This document shows positions 34,360 through 43,094 of a DNA stretch of 64,000 nucleotides, piece by piece; position 1 is the first letter of the stretch, and every line of letters starts with the position of its first letter. A program made the position numbers and the translations under genes. The stretch is from Alsobacter soli (GTDB lineage Bacteria > Pseudomonadota > Alphaproteobacteria > Rhizobiales > Beijerinckiaceae). The notes below the pieces were generated by a model. It did no database searches. It worked only from the letters and a program-made list of their open reading frames with translations, and was not told the origin of the DNA. The stretch spans positions 124,001-188,000 of the forward strand of contig NZ_PVZS01000009.1 of the NCBI RefSeq assembly GCF_003004785.1. Direction: 5' to 3'.

Positions 34360-35343
34360 TCAATCCGCCTTGATGTTCGCCTCCTTGATCACCGCGCCCC
34401 AGGTCTTCACTTCGCTCGCCATGAAGGCCTCCAGTTCCTCGGGCGCGCCACCGACCGGGATGGCGCCCGTCGCCTTCAGACGCTCCTGCACGCCCGGATC
34501 CGCGACGGCCGCGCGGGTGGCAGCGGCGACCTTGTCCAGAATGGCGGGCGGCGTCTTCCGATGCATGAAGAAGGCGAACCAGGAGGACACGTCGAAGCCT
34601 GGCACGGTCGCCGACACGGTCTCGTATTCGGGCGTCACCGGCGAGCGCTTGCCGGTGGTGATGGCCAGCGCCTTGGTGGACCCCGCCTTGGCGTGCGGCA
34701 AGGCTTGGGAAATGTTGTCGAACATCAGGTCGAGCCGCCCGGCGATCAGGTCCTGGGTGGCCTGGGCGCTGCCGCGATAGGGCACATGCACCATCTTCGT
34801 GCCGGTCATGCGCTGGAACAGCTCGCCCGACAGGTGGATCGAGGTGCCGACGCCGGACGAGCCGTAATTCAGCTTCCCGGGATTGGCCTTGGCGTAGGCG
34901 ATGAGTTCCTGGACCGAGTTCACCGGAAGGCCCTTCGACACGACCAGCAGGTTGGGCACCATCGCCAGAAGGCTGATCGGGGCGAAGTCGCCCACCGGAT
35001 CATAGTTGAGCTTGGGGTAGAGGAACTGGTTCGTGGCCATGCCCACGGTGCCGACGAGCAGGGTGTCGCCGTTCGGCTCCGCCTTGGCGACGACCTCGTT
35101 GCCGATGTTGCCGCCCGCGCCAGCGCGGTTCTCGACGACGATCGTCTGTCCCCAGATCTGGCCGAGCTTGTCAGCCACAATGCGTCCCACCACGTCGGTA
35201 GCCCCGCCAGGCGGGAAAGGCACCACGAGGCGCAGTTGCCGGCCCTTCGGCCAGCCTTCCTCAGCAAAAGCCGGCGCGGAAGCGCCGGCCGCCAGGGCGG
35301 CCGCCGCAAGCAGCAGCGCCCGACGGTCCATGTTCGTCGTCAT
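34360..35343 (-). CDS. Bug-family (TctC) tripartite tricarboxylate transporter substrate-binding protein
   Basis: A 327-residue periplasmic binding protein. The signal peptide has an RR pair before its hydrophobic core (MDRRALLLAAAALAAG) and is cleaved near AFA. The mature start carries LRLVVPFPPGGATDVVGR, the Bug-family ligand-loop signature. Bug proteins bind carboxylates or other small acids and often exist in large numbers without neighbouring TctAB genes, as here. The ATG at 35343 has GGGAGG nine bases upstream; the ATG at 35352 is too close to it. Confidence 0.9.
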   Translation of the reverse strand: MTTNMDRRALLLAAAALAAGASAPAFAEEGWPKGRQLRLVVPFPPGGATDVVGRIVADKLGQIWGQTIVVENRAGAGGNIGNEVVAKAEPNGDTLLVGTVGMATNQFLYPKLNYDPVGDFAPISLLAMVPNLLVVSKGLPVNSVQELIAYAKANPGKLNYGSSGVGTSIHLSGELFQRMTGTKMVHVPYRGSAQATQDLIAGRLDLMFDNISQALPHAKAGSTKALAITTGKRSPVTPEYETVSATVPGFDVSSWFAFFMHRKTPPAILDKVAAATRAAVADPGVQERLKATGAIPVGGAPEELEAFMASEVKTWGAVIKEANIKAD

Positions 35344-35512
35344 GAAGGTCATCCTCCCGGCGGCCTCTTCGCGGGCCGATGCGGAATGGTAGGCGGCGCC
35401 GGGCCGGGATGTCCATGCGCCCTTGAACAAGGCACACGGGCTTGACCTCTCGCAATGAAACGGATGCGATCCCGCTTAAACTGACGCAAGTCGTTCGAAG
35501 AGGAGCCCCCCG

Positions 35513-35956
35513 ATGTTCAAGACGATTCTGGTCCCCGTCGATCTTGCGGAAGTCGACATCGCCCGCCCAGCGCTCGACAAGGCGGTGGCGCTGGCCAACG
35601 TCACCGGCGGCACGCTGGCGCTCGTCTATGTGCGCTCCATCCTGCCCGTCACCTTCATGGAGTACGTGCCGCCGTCCTTCGACGAGGAGCAGCAGTCCGA
35701 CGCCGAGAAAAAGCTGGCCGAACTGGCAGCCACCATCCGCCTGACCGAGGGCAAGGTGACCACGGCGGTTCGCATGGGCGCGGTGTACAACGAGGTGCTC
35801 GCCGAGGCGAAGAAGATCGGGGCGGACCTGATCGTGGTCGGCTCGCACCGGCCCGGGATGGCGACCTACCTGCTGGGATCCAACGCCTCCACCATCGTCC
35901 GCCACGCGGAGTCCTCGGTGCTGGTCGTCCGCGAGCCGCAGCCGGCCAAGGCCTGA
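35513..35956 (+). CDS. Universal stress protein (UspA family)
   Basis: A 147-residue single-domain Usp protein. It begins FKTILVPVDL and has the ATP-binding type motif GSHRPGMATYLLGSNASTIV near the C-terminus (G-2x-G-9x-G-(S/T)). Proteins with this motif bind ATP. GAGGAG lies 7-12 bases before the ATG. No EcfG consensus is seen upstream, so it seems to be outside the general stress regulon. Confidence 0.92.
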   Translation: MFKTILVPVDLAEVDIARPALDKAVALANVTGGTLALVYVRSILPVTFMEYVPPSFDEEQQSDAEKKLAELAATIRLTEGKVTTAVRMGAVYNEVLAEAKKIGADLIVVGSHRPGMATYLLGSNASTIVRHAESSVLVVREPQPAKA

Positions 35957-35960
35957 GAGT

Positions 35961-36536
35961 TCAGCCCGGCAGAACCCGCTCCGGCGGCGCGTCGGGGCGG
36001 AAGTCGCCCGGCCAGTTTCGGGTCACCATGGCGTGGACCTGCCAGCCGAGCGGGGCCACGAAGAGCACCAGCAGCGCAGCGGCCGTGAGGCCGTTGCGCT
36101 GGATCGCCAGGACGCCCATCGCGATCAGGCCGGCGACAATCAACGCCCCGGCGGCGGCGCTCAGGCCCCACAGGAAGGGCGGGGTCCCCACGCGGCAGGC
36201 GAGGCGGGGGTTGGCGGCCGCCGCGCGCTTCAGGAGCGCGCGAACGAAGGGCGTGTAGCGCCCGTCCTGCCGGTCGTACTCAAAGAACGTCTTCCAGGAC
36301 AGGTTGCCGACCTTGAGCGTGCGGCCGTCCTTGAGACCCAGCGTGAGACGGTACCCCTTGGTCGTGAAGTTCGTGGGCGCGTAGGCGAGCCGGGCGGAGG
36401 CGATCGCCGCGTAGGGGATGTTCTCCTGCTTGCGGCCCGTGTCGACGAAGAGCGCGTCGGGATCCAACCGATAGCTCACCTCGAAGCCGAACGGCTTGGG
36501 TCGGTGAGCGTAGCCGAGGGGAGCGTCGTCGCGCAT
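35961..36536 (-). CDS. Hypothetical membrane protein
   Basis: The 191-residue product has a soluble N-terminal domain of about 120 residues rich in beta strands (with DALFVDTGRKQENIPYAAI and GLKDGRTLKVGNL), which could be a PH-like domain. Two membrane helices follow at about 123-143 and 149-168, with a short tail. I do not recognise the family beyond its resemblance to other uncharacterised alphaproteobacterial membrane proteins. It is convergent with the usp gene, four bases apart, and has no obvious ribosome binding site. Confidence 0.65.
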   Translation of the reverse strand: MRDDAPLGYAHRPKPFGFEVSYRLDPDALFVDTGRKQENIPYAAIASARLAYAPTNFTTKGYRLTLGLKDGRTLKVGNLSWKTFFEYDRQDGRYTPFVRALLKRAAAANPRLACRVGTPPFLWGLSAAAGALIVAGLIAMGVLAIQRNGLTAAALLVLFVAPLGWQVHAMVTRNWPGDFRPDAPPERVLPG

Positions 36537-36613
36537 GGGGCCGTTCCGGTTGCCGCCGCCGTTCTCGGGCCCCGGCGGCTCGATTGCAAGAGGCGAACCG
36601 TCAGCCGTCCCGC

Positions 36614-36638
36614 GGAACCCTTCCGGGAGGTCACCGTT
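36614..36638 (+). promoter_or_regulatory. EcfG promoter for the copper-binding protein
   Basis: GGAAC (36614-36618), 16 bases, CGTT (36635-36638), 32 bases before the start codon and 25 kb away from the stress island. Confidence 0.85.
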
Positions 36639-36670
36639 GGCCGGTCATCCCCCGAGCCAAGGAGACCGCC

Positions 36671-37003
36671 ATGCACCACCTTACGGGCGAGATGCGCGAA
36701 TGTGTCGACAACTGCGTGCGCTGCCATGAATCATGCCTCGGCATGCTGATGACCCACTGCCTAGAGGCCGGCGGGAAGCACCTCGCGCCTGAGCACGTGA
36801 AGATCATGATGGCCTGCGCCACCATCTGCCAGACGGCCGCGGACTTCATGATCATGAACTCGAGCCACCATCCGCATGTCTGCCGCGAATGCGCTGAGAT
36901 TTGCCGCGAGTGCGCGAAGAGCTGCGAGGACGTCGGCGACATGCAGGACTGCGTGGACGCCTGCCGAAGGTGCGCCGAAAGCTGCGGTCGCATGGCCGCG
37001 TGA
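36671..37003 (+). CDS. Four-helix bundle copper-binding protein, EcfG-regulated
   Basis: A 110-residue protein with 16 cysteines, mostly as C-x3-C and C-x2-C pairs along four helices (for example 11, 15, 18, 22 and 94, 98, 101, 105). This matches the DUF326 / Csp (copper storage protein) family, whose helical bundle binds many Cu(I) ions through inward-facing cysteines. No signal peptide is present, so it would be a cytosolic form (Csp3-like). The exact EcfG promoter upstream suggests it is induced in the general stress response, where copper sequestration would limit oxidative damage. Confidence 0.88.
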   Translation: MHHLTGEMRECVDNCVRCHESCLGMLMTHCLEAGGKHLAPEHVKIMMACATICQTAADFMIMNSSHHPHVCRECAEICRECAKSCEDVGDMQDCVDACRRCAESCGRMAA

Positions 37004-37036
37004 GCCGCCGGGCTCGCGCCTGAAGCTATTCGGCGT

Positions 37037-38212
37037 TCACCGCGCCAGTTCCCGCATGGCGCCGTCGAGGCCTTCAAGGGTCAGCGGAAACATGCGCTGG
37101 CCCATCAGGTCCTTGATCATCTGGATGGAGTGGGTGTAGCCCCAGTGGTTCTTGGGCACGGGGTTCAGCCAGATCGTGCGGGGGAAGTGGTCCAGCACGC
37201 GCTGGAGCCACACCTGGCCGGCTTCCTCGTTCCAGTGCTCCACGGCGCCGCCCGGCATGGCGACCTCGTAGGGACTCATGGACGCGTCGCCGACGAACAC
37301 CACGCGGTAGTCCGACGGGTAGGTGCGGATGACGTCCCAGGTGGGCGTCTGCTCCTCGCGCCGGCGACGGTTCGTTTTCCAAACGCCCTCGTACAGGCAG
37401 TTGTGGAAGTAGAAGTAGTCCATGTGCTTGAACTCGGTCTTGGCGGCCGAGAACAGCTGCTCCACCTGCTCGACGTGCCAGTCCATCGAGCCGCCCACGT
37501 CGAAGAACAGCAGCACCTTCACGGCGTTGCGGCGCTCGGGGCGCATCTGGACGTCCAGATAGCCGTGGGAGGCCGTCTCCTTGATGGTGGCGTCGAGGTC
37601 CAGCTCCTCCGCCGCGCCGGTGCGGGCGAACTTGCGCAGGCGGCGCAGCGCGACCTTGATGTTGCGGGCGCCGAGTTCGACCGTGTCGTCCAGGTCCTTG
37701 TACTCGCGGCGATCCCAGACCTTCACCGCCCGGAAATTGCGGTTCTTGTCCTGGCCGATGCGGATGCCCTCCGGGTTGTACCCGTAGGCGCCAAAGGGCG
37801 AGGTTCCGGCGGTTCCGATCCACTTGTTCCCACCCTGGTGGCGGCCCTTCTGCTCCTTGAGCCGCTCCTGGAGGGCCTCCCACAGCTTGTCCCAGCCGAG
37901 CGCCTGGATCTGGGCTTTCTCCTCGTCGGTCAGATATTTCTCGGCGAGCTTGCGAAGCCACTCTTCGGGAATTCCGGTCTCCTCGACCGCTTCGCCCAGG
38001 GTGACGACGCCCTTGAAGGTCTGGCCGAAGACCCGGTCGAACTTGTCGAGATTGCGCTCGTCCTTCACCAGGCAGGCGCGGGACAGGTAGTAGAAGTCCT
38101 CCACCGACTTGTCGGCGAGATCCGCCTCCAGCGCCTCAAGGAGCAGCAGGTATTCCCGGAGCGTGCACGGGACCTTGGCGGCGCGGAGATTGGTGAAGAA
38201 CGTCAGGAGCAT
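37037..38212 (-). CDS. VWA domain protein, CoxE-like
   Basis: A 391-residue protein with a helical N-terminal part (1-225) and a C-terminal von Willebrand A domain. The MIDAS motif is D-V-G-G-S (Asp238, Gly240, Ser242), with Gly in place of the middle Ser; later strands contain VVFVGDASMSPYE. CoxE proteins work with MoxR-type AAA ATPases such as CoxD as chaperone pairs that insert metal cofactors. A MoxR gene is located at 40162 on the other strand, and a CoxL-like enzyme at 12705. A functional link among them is possible but unproven. Confidence 0.85.
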   Translation of the reverse strand: MLLTFFTNLRAAKVPCTLREYLLLLEALEADLADKSVEDFYYLSRACLVKDERNLDKFDRVFGQTFKGVVTLGEAVEETGIPEEWLRKLAEKYLTDEEKAQIQALGWDKLWEALQERLKEQKGRHQGGNKWIGTAGTSPFGAYGYNPEGIRIGQDKNRNFRAVKVWDRREYKDLDDTVELGARNIKVALRRLRKFARTGAAEELDLDATIKETASHGYLDVQMRPERRNAVKVLLFFDVGGSMDWHVEQVEQLFSAAKTEFKHMDYFYFHNCLYEGVWKTNRRRREEQTPTWDVIRTYPSDYRVVFVGDASMSPYEVAMPGGAVEHWNEEAGQVWLQRVLDHFPRTIWLNPVPKNHWGYTHSIQMIKDLMGQRMFPLTLEGLDGAMRELAR

Positions 38213-38243
38213 GGGAGGAGCATAGGGCGGCGCCCGCCCGGCG

Positions 38244-38564
38244 TCACCGGGGTCCGGCGCGCGGCTCCTCGATCACCCGGTACTCGCCTTCGATCACGTC
38301 GCGCGGAGGCGGCGGGCGGCGGTCGAAGGCGGATGCGGCGGAGGCCTGAGCGGCCTCCATTTCGCGGAAGACCTTGCGAAGGGGCCAGCGTGCGATCGCC
38401 CCGGCGGCCAGCACCACGGGGGCGAGCAGCAGAACTAGGCTGAAGCCGATCACGGCGATGAGCAGGCCGAGGCCGGCGAGCGCAGCCAGGCCGAGCCCAA
38501 CAGCCCAGCGCGGAAGCTGTCCCACGCGGGTTCCTGAACGGTCGCTGATCAGCAAGCGGATCAC
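38244..38564 (-). CDS. Small membrane protein, unknown function
   Basis: A 106-residue product with one long hydrophobic stretch (about residues 21-58) that can make two membrane helices, and a Pro/Arg/Glu-rich cytoplasmic tail containing DVIEGEYRVIEEP. The tail motif GEYRVIEE recurs in other alphaproteobacterial membrane proteins, as far as I recall. It lies 31 bases upstream of the VWA gene on the same strand and may be co-transcribed with it. Confidence 0.6.
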   Translation of the reverse strand: MIRLLISDRSGTRVGQLPRWAVGLGLAALAGLGLLIAVIGFSLVLLLAPVVLAAGAIARWPLRKVFREMEAAQASAASAFDRRPPPPRDVIEGEYRVIEEPRAGPR

Positions 38565-38663
38565 GATGGGCTCCTCTCCGCCGCAAGGTGGGCCGGGGAG
38601 GCGGGCTTTTCAAGGCGGCGGGGCCGGAAGCGGATCGCACGCCGATCCCGTGCGCCTTGTTCG

Positions 38664-38742
38664 CCGTCATCCCCGGGCTTGGCCCGGGCATCTGCGCGGG
38701 CGGCTGAGGCGTGGACGGCCGGGACAAGCCCGGCCATGACGG
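38664..38742. repeat. Palindromic repeat: GTCATCCCCGGGCTTG ... AAGCCCGGCCATGACGG
   Basis: Two arms with CCCGGGCTTGGCCCGGG and GGCCGGGACAAGCCCGGCC, each a hairpin, lie head to tail between flanking GTCAT and ATGAC. This design is frequent between genes in Hyphomicrobiales. Confidence 0.7.
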
Positions 38743-38784
38743 AGAGAGCTTGTCGAGGCCGTCCTGGGTCACTACGCAGGGCGC

Positions 38785-40041
38785 ATGACACGCGATCTTT
38801 CGTCGACCCCGAGCCGATCTAGCCGCACCGTCGCCATCATCGGCGGGGGGCCGGCGGGGCTGATGGCGGCCGAGACAATCGCGTCCGCGGCTGGCGGGGG
38901 CGTCGCCGTGACGGTCTACGACCGCATGCCGTCGCTCGGGCGCAAGTTTCTGATGGCGGGGCGGGGCGGCCTCAACCTGACGCACAGCGAGCCGCTGGAG
39001 GGCTTCCTGGCCCGCTACGGCGAGGCCGCGCCGCGGCTGCGGCCGATCGTCGAGGTGTTTCCGCCCGAGGCGTTGCGGGCCTGGGCGGAGGGGCTGGGGC
39101 AGGATATGTTCGTGGGCTCGAGCGGACGCGTGTTTCCACGCGTTCTCAAGGCCTCGCCCTTGCTGCGGGCTTGGCTGCGGCGGCTTGAAGGACGCGGCGT
39201 GCGCGTCGCCCTCCGGCGCCGGTGGCTGGGGTGGGATGGGGAGGGCCAACTGCTGTTCGACGGCCCCGAAGGCCGCGAAGCCGTCGCGGCGGACGCGACG
39301 GTGCTGGCGCTGGGCGGCGCGAGCTGGCCGCGCCTGGGCTCGGACGGAGGCTGGGCCGGGATCCTGCAGGGGCGAGGCGTCGCCGTCGCGCCGCTTCGGC
39401 CTGCGAATAGCGGCTTCACGGTTGCGTGGTCCGACGTGTTCCGGGACCGCTTCGCGGGGGAGCCGGTCAAGGGCGCGGCCTTCACCTTCGCGCGCCGCCG
39501 TATTCGCGGCGAGGCGGTGGTGAGCCGGACCGGGATCGAAGGCGGAGCTGTCTATGCCTTGTCCGCGGCCCTGCGGGACTCGCTGGACAAGGGCGGGCCC
39601 ACGACGCTGTGGCTCGACCTCAAGCCCGATGCGAAGGACACCGAGCTCGCCGCGCGCATAGGCGCATCGAAGCCGGGGCAGTCCCTCGCCAACGTGCTGC
39701 GCAAGGCGGCCGGGCTCTCGCCGGTTGCGGCGGGGCTGGTTCGAGAAGCGCATGGCGTGAGCCTTTCGCGAGAGCCATTGTCGCTCGCGCGGGCGATCAA
39801 GGGCGTTCCGCTGCGGCTCACGGGCGTGGCCGGCCTGGAGCGCGCCATCTCGACGGCGGGCGGCATCGCGCTCGACGAACTGGACGAGGCCCTGATGATC
39901 AAGCGCCTGCCGGGGATCTTCGCGGCCGGCGAGATGCTGGACTGGGAGGCTCCGACGGGCGGCTACCTGCTGCAGGCCTGCTTCGCGACCGGCGTGGCGG
40001 CGGGGCAGGGCGCTTTGCGGCGATTGGGCCTTGGAGGCTGA
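38785..40041 (+). CDS. HI0933-type flavoprotein (TIGR03862 family)
   Basis: A 418-residue FAD-dependent oxidoreductase of the HI0933/YhiN group. The dinucleotide motif IIGGGPAGLMAAE spans 18-30, followed by GRKFLMAGRGGLNLTHSE and a C-terminal FAGEMLDWEAPTGGYLLQACFATG, which closes the FAD site. The family is widespread but its reaction is unknown. Its stop lies 120 bases before the moxR start; a promoter for moxR may lie in that gap. Confidence 0.88.
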   Translation: MTRDLSSTPSRSSRTVAIIGGGPAGLMAAETIASAAGGGVAVTVYDRMPSLGRKFLMAGRGGLNLTHSEPLEGFLARYGEAAPRLRPIVEVFPPEALRAWAEGLGQDMFVGSSGRVFPRVLKASPLLRAWLRRLEGRGVRVALRRRWLGWDGEGQLLFDGPEGREAVAADATVLALGGASWPRLGSDGGWAGILQGRGVAVAPLRPANSGFTVAWSDVFRDRFAGEPVKGAAFTFARRRIRGEAVVSRTGIEGGAVYALSAALRDSLDKGGPTTLWLDLKPDAKDTELAARIGASKPGQSLANVLRKAAGLSPVAAGLVREAHGVSLSREPLSLARAIKGVPLRLTGVAGLERAISTAGGIALDELDEALMIKRLPGIFAAGEMLDWEAPTGGYLLQACFATGVAAGQGALRRLGLGG

Positions 40042-40161
40042 GGCGGTATCGCCAGGGTCAGAGCGGAGAAAGCTCGCGCCCATCTCCCCATGCCGCGCAA
40101 ATGCGCTAAGTTCGCCCGCAACGCGTCCGGGCAGCCGGACCTCCAGCCCGAGCGGACCCGC

Positions 40162-41007
40162 ATGCGCTTTTCCGGAACCGAGAACTACGTCGCCACCGAG
40201 GACCTGAAGGTCGCCGTCAACGCCGCCATCACGCTGCAGCGGCCGCTGCTTGTGAAGGGCGAGCCCGGCACGGGCAAGACCGTGCTGGCCGAGGAGATCG
40301 CCCGCGCGCTCGGCGCTCCGATGATCACCTGGCACGTGAAGTCCACCACCAAGGCGCACCAGGGGCTCTACGAGTATGACGCGGTCTCCCGCCTGCGCGA
40401 TAGCCAGCTCGGCGACCCGCGGGTCAGCGACATCAAGAACTACATCCGCAAGGGCAAGCTCTGGGAGGCGTTCGAGAGCGACCAGCGGCCGGTGCTGCTG
40501 ATCGACGAGATCGACAAGGCGGATATCGAGTTTCCGAACGATCTTCTGCTCGAACTCGACCGCATGGAGTTCCACGTCTACGAGACGGGCGAGACCATCC
40601 GGGCGGCCAAGCGGCCGATCGTGGTGATCACCTCGAACAACGAGAAGGAGCTGCCGGACGCCTTCCTGCGCCGCTGCTTCTTCCACTATATCAAGTTCCC
40701 GGACGCCGAGACGATGGAGCAGATCGTCGACGTGCATTTTCCCGGCATCAAGAAGCGGCTCGTGGCCGAGGCGCTGCGCGTGTTCTTCGAGGTGCGGGAG
40801 GTTCCCGGCATCAAGAAAAAGCCGTCCACGTCCGAGCTGCTGGACTGGCTGAAGCTGCTGCTGTCGGAGGACATCGGGCCGGAGACCCTGCTGGAGCGGG
40901 ATCCCAAGAAGCTCATCCCCCCACTGCACGGCGCGCTTCTCAAGAACGAGCAGGACGTCCACCTCTTCGAGCGCATCGCCTTCATGGCGCGGCGCGAGGG
41001 GCGGTGA
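40162..41007 (+). CDS. MoxR-family AAA ATPase
   Basis: A 281-residue AAA+ ATPase with Walker A GEPGTGKT (33-40), Walker B LLIDEIDKAD and sensor-type segment VITSNNEKELPDAFLRRCF. It belongs to the MoxR group (CoxD-like), molecular chaperones that act with VWA-domain partners. The CoxE-like gene at 37037-38212 is a plausible partner, although the flavoprotein gene lies between. The ATG at 40162 starts the conserved part; an upstream ATG at 40090 adds 24 unconserved residues. Confidence 0.92.
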   Translation: MRFSGTENYVATEDLKVAVNAAITLQRPLLVKGEPGTGKTVLAEEIARALGAPMITWHVKSTTKAHQGLYEYDAVSRLRDSQLGDPRVSDIKNYIRKGKLWEAFESDQRPVLLIDEIDKADIEFPNDLLLELDRMEFHVYETGETIRAAKRPIVVITSNNEKELPDAFLRRCFFHYIKFPDAETMEQIVDVHFPGIKKRLVAEALRVFFEVREVPGIKKKPSTSELLDWLKLLLSEDIGPETLLERDPKKLIPPLHGALLKNEQDVHLFERIAFMARREGR

Positions 41008-41052
41008 GAGCAAGAGACAACAACAAGAGAACAAGAAACAGGGGAGGGCGCC

Positions 41053-41565
41053 TTGCGCCGTCTGATCATCTTCCGCCACGCCAAGGCCGTGCCGCACCAT
41101 GCGGCGCCGGATTTCGACCGGGCTCTGAACGAGCGCGGGTTCGGGGACGCCGCGGCGTCGGGCCGCTACATGGCCGAGGAGCACCTGCTGCCCGACGTGG
41201 CGCTGGTGTCGCCTTCGCTGCGCACCCGGCAGACCTGGGAGCAGGCGGCCAAGGCGCTCGGCGACACGCCGGTCAAGCAGGACCCGCGCATCTACGAGGC
41301 GGAGGCGGAAGACCTGCTGGCGGTGGTTCGTGACACCGACCCGAAGGTGCGCACGGCGGCCATCGTGGGGCACAATCCGGGGATGGCCGAGTTCGCCCGT
41401 CGCCTGGTGGGCCACGGCGACCGCTACGCCTTCTCCCGCATGCGGGCGGGCTTTCCAACTTCGGCGATGGCCGTGGTGGATTTCCCCGTAGACGACTGGC
41501 GAGAGGTGGACTTCGGACAGGGGCGGCTGGACCGCTTCGTCGCGCCCGGGTCGGCGGGGGATTGA
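41053..41565 (+). CDS. SixA-like phosphohistidine phosphatase
   Basis: A 170-residue histidine phosphatase of the SixA branch. The active-site motif is RHAKA at residues 8-12 (catalytic His9), a second Arg lies in SLRTRQTW and the second His107 in VGHNPG. SixA removes phosphate from Hpt histidines. The start codon is TTG at 41053, with GGGGAGGG eight bases upstream. It might act on the Hpt protein at 32375, but this is only a guess. Confidence 0.88.
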   Translation: MRRLIIFRHAKAVPHHAAPDFDRALNERGFGDAAASGRYMAEEHLLPDVALVSPSLRTRQTWEQAAKALGDTPVKQDPRIYEAEAEDLLAVVRDTDPKVRTAAIVGHNPGMAEFARRLVGHGDRYAFSRMRAGFPTSAMAVVDFPVDDWREVDFGQGRLDRFVAPGSAGD

Positions 41566-41636
41566 GCGCGCGCTCGACATCGGGGCGGGTCGGCCCCACA
41601 TAAGCGGTCGCCCGCCATTCCGGACCCGCCTGCCAC

Positions 41637-43094
41637 GTGCCTCCCTCCTTTTCCGATTTCGCCTTCGAGGCGCGCATTGCGGCGCAGTCGCTGGTGGACA
41701 GCCTGGGGGGCCTGGCGCGGCCGACGCTGCGGCTCGGCGTCACCGGGCTGTCGCGCTCGGGCAAGACCGTGTTCATCACAGCCCTGGTGCATGCGCTGCT
41801 GCGCGGGGCGCGGCTGCCGGTTTTCCGGGCCTACGCCCAGGGGCGCATCCGCAAGGTCACCCTGGAGCACCAGCCCGACGACGCGGTGCCGCGCTTCGCC
41901 TATGAGGACCATCTGGCGGCCCTGTCGGGCGCGGACCGGCGCTGGCCAGAATCCACCAGCCGTATCGCCGAGCTGCGGCTCGTCATCGAATACGAGAGCG
42001 CCGCGGGCTGGGTGTCCGGGCCGCGCACGCTGACGCTCGACATCGTGGATTACCCGGGCGAGTGGCTGCTCGACCTGTCGTTGCTCTCCAAGACTTACGC
42101 CGAGTGGTCCGCCGAGGCGGTGGCGGCGTGCCGCCATCCGGCGCGGCGGGAGGGCTCTCAAGCGTTCATCGAGGCGCTGGGGGCCCTCGACCCGGGCCAG
42201 CCCGCGGACGAAACGACGGCGCGAAAACTCTCCGACCTGTTCAAGGGGGCGCTGGCGGCGGCGCGGATCGAGCCGCTGTCCTTCTCGGCCCTGCCGCCCG
42301 GGCGCTTTCTGATGCCGGGCGACCTCGCCGGATCCCCGGCGCTCACCTTCGCGCCGCTGGACCTTCCGGGAGGCAAGGAGCCGCCGGCGGGCTCGCTCGC
42401 CGCCGTGATGGCGCGACGCTACGAGGCCTATCGCTCGCACGTGGTGCGGCCGTTCTTCCGTGACCATTTCGCCCGGCTGGACCGGCAGATCGTGCTGGTG
42501 GACGCCATGGCGGCGCTGAACGCCGGGCCGGCTGCGGTGGCCGACCTGGAGAAGGCGCTTGACGACGTGCTGCTGTCGTTCCGGACGGGGCGCAACACCA
42601 TCCTGTCGAGCCTGGTCAGCCCGCGGATCGACCGCGTCCTGTTCGCGGCCACCAAGGCGGACCATCTGCACCACACCAGCCATGACCGCCTGGAGGCTGT
42701 GCTGGCTCTGCTGGTGGACCGCGCCAAGCGGCGCGCCGAGGGGCTCGGCGCCAGGGTCGACGTGGCCGCCATCGCGAGCATCCGCGCGACGCGCGAGGCG
42801 CAGGTGCGGCAGGGCCGGGAGGAGTTGGCCGCCATCGTGGGCACGCCGCTCGCCGGCGAGGTGATCGGCGGCGAGCGCTTTGACGGGGAAACGGAAGCGG
42901 CGGTGTTCCCGGGCGAGCTGCCGGAGGATCCCGCGAAGGCGCTCGCCCGGGCCGGGGAGGCCGACTATGGCCTGCGCTTCGTGCGGTTCCGGCCGCCGGC
43001 GGCGGCCACGGGGGCGGACGGACGGGCCGGCGTGCTGCCGCATATCCGGCTGGACCGGGCCCTCGAATTCCTGCTCGGGGATCGCCTCGCATGA
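41637..43094 (+). CDS. ycjX: YcjX-family P-loop protein
   Basis: A 485-residue cytoplasmic or membrane-associated nucleotide-binding protein. The P-loop is GLSRSGKT (37-44), followed by the family block VFITALVHALLRGARLPVF; DIVDYPGEWLLDL is the switch-like strand. YcjX is a GTPase-like protein of the sigma32/phage-shock stress regulon in enterobacteria; its cellular job is unknown. The start is GTG at 41637. The gene overlaps ycjF by four bases (ATGA). Confidence 0.93.
   Translation: MPPSFSDFAFEARIAAQSLVDSLGGLARPTLRLGVTGLSRSGKTVFITALVHALLRGARLPVFRAYAQGRIRKVTLEHQPDDAVPRFAYEDHLAALSGADRRWPESTSRIAELRLVIEYESAAGWVSGPRTLTLDIVDYPGEWLLDLSLLSKTYAEWSAEAVAACRHPARREGSQAFIEALGALDPGQPADETTARKLSDLFKGALAAARIEPLSFSALPPGRFLMPGDLAGSPALTFAPLDLPGGKEPPAGSLAAVMARRYEAYRSHVVRPFFRDHFARLDRQIVLVDAMAALNAGPAAVADLEKALDDVLLSFRTGRNTILSSLVSPRIDRVLFAATKADHLHHTSHDRLEAVLALLVDRAKRRAEGLGARVDVAAIASIRATREAQVRQGREELAAIVGTPLAGEVIGGERFDGETEAAVFPGELPEDPAKALARAGEADYGLRFVRFRPPAAATGADGRAGVLPHIRLDRALEFLLGDRLA

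Noticed and set aside
38203-41601. A 1132-residue minus-strand frame over the flavoprotein, moxR and phosphatase genes
   Set aside because: The three plus-strand genes each show complete catalytic motifs; the long frame shows none.
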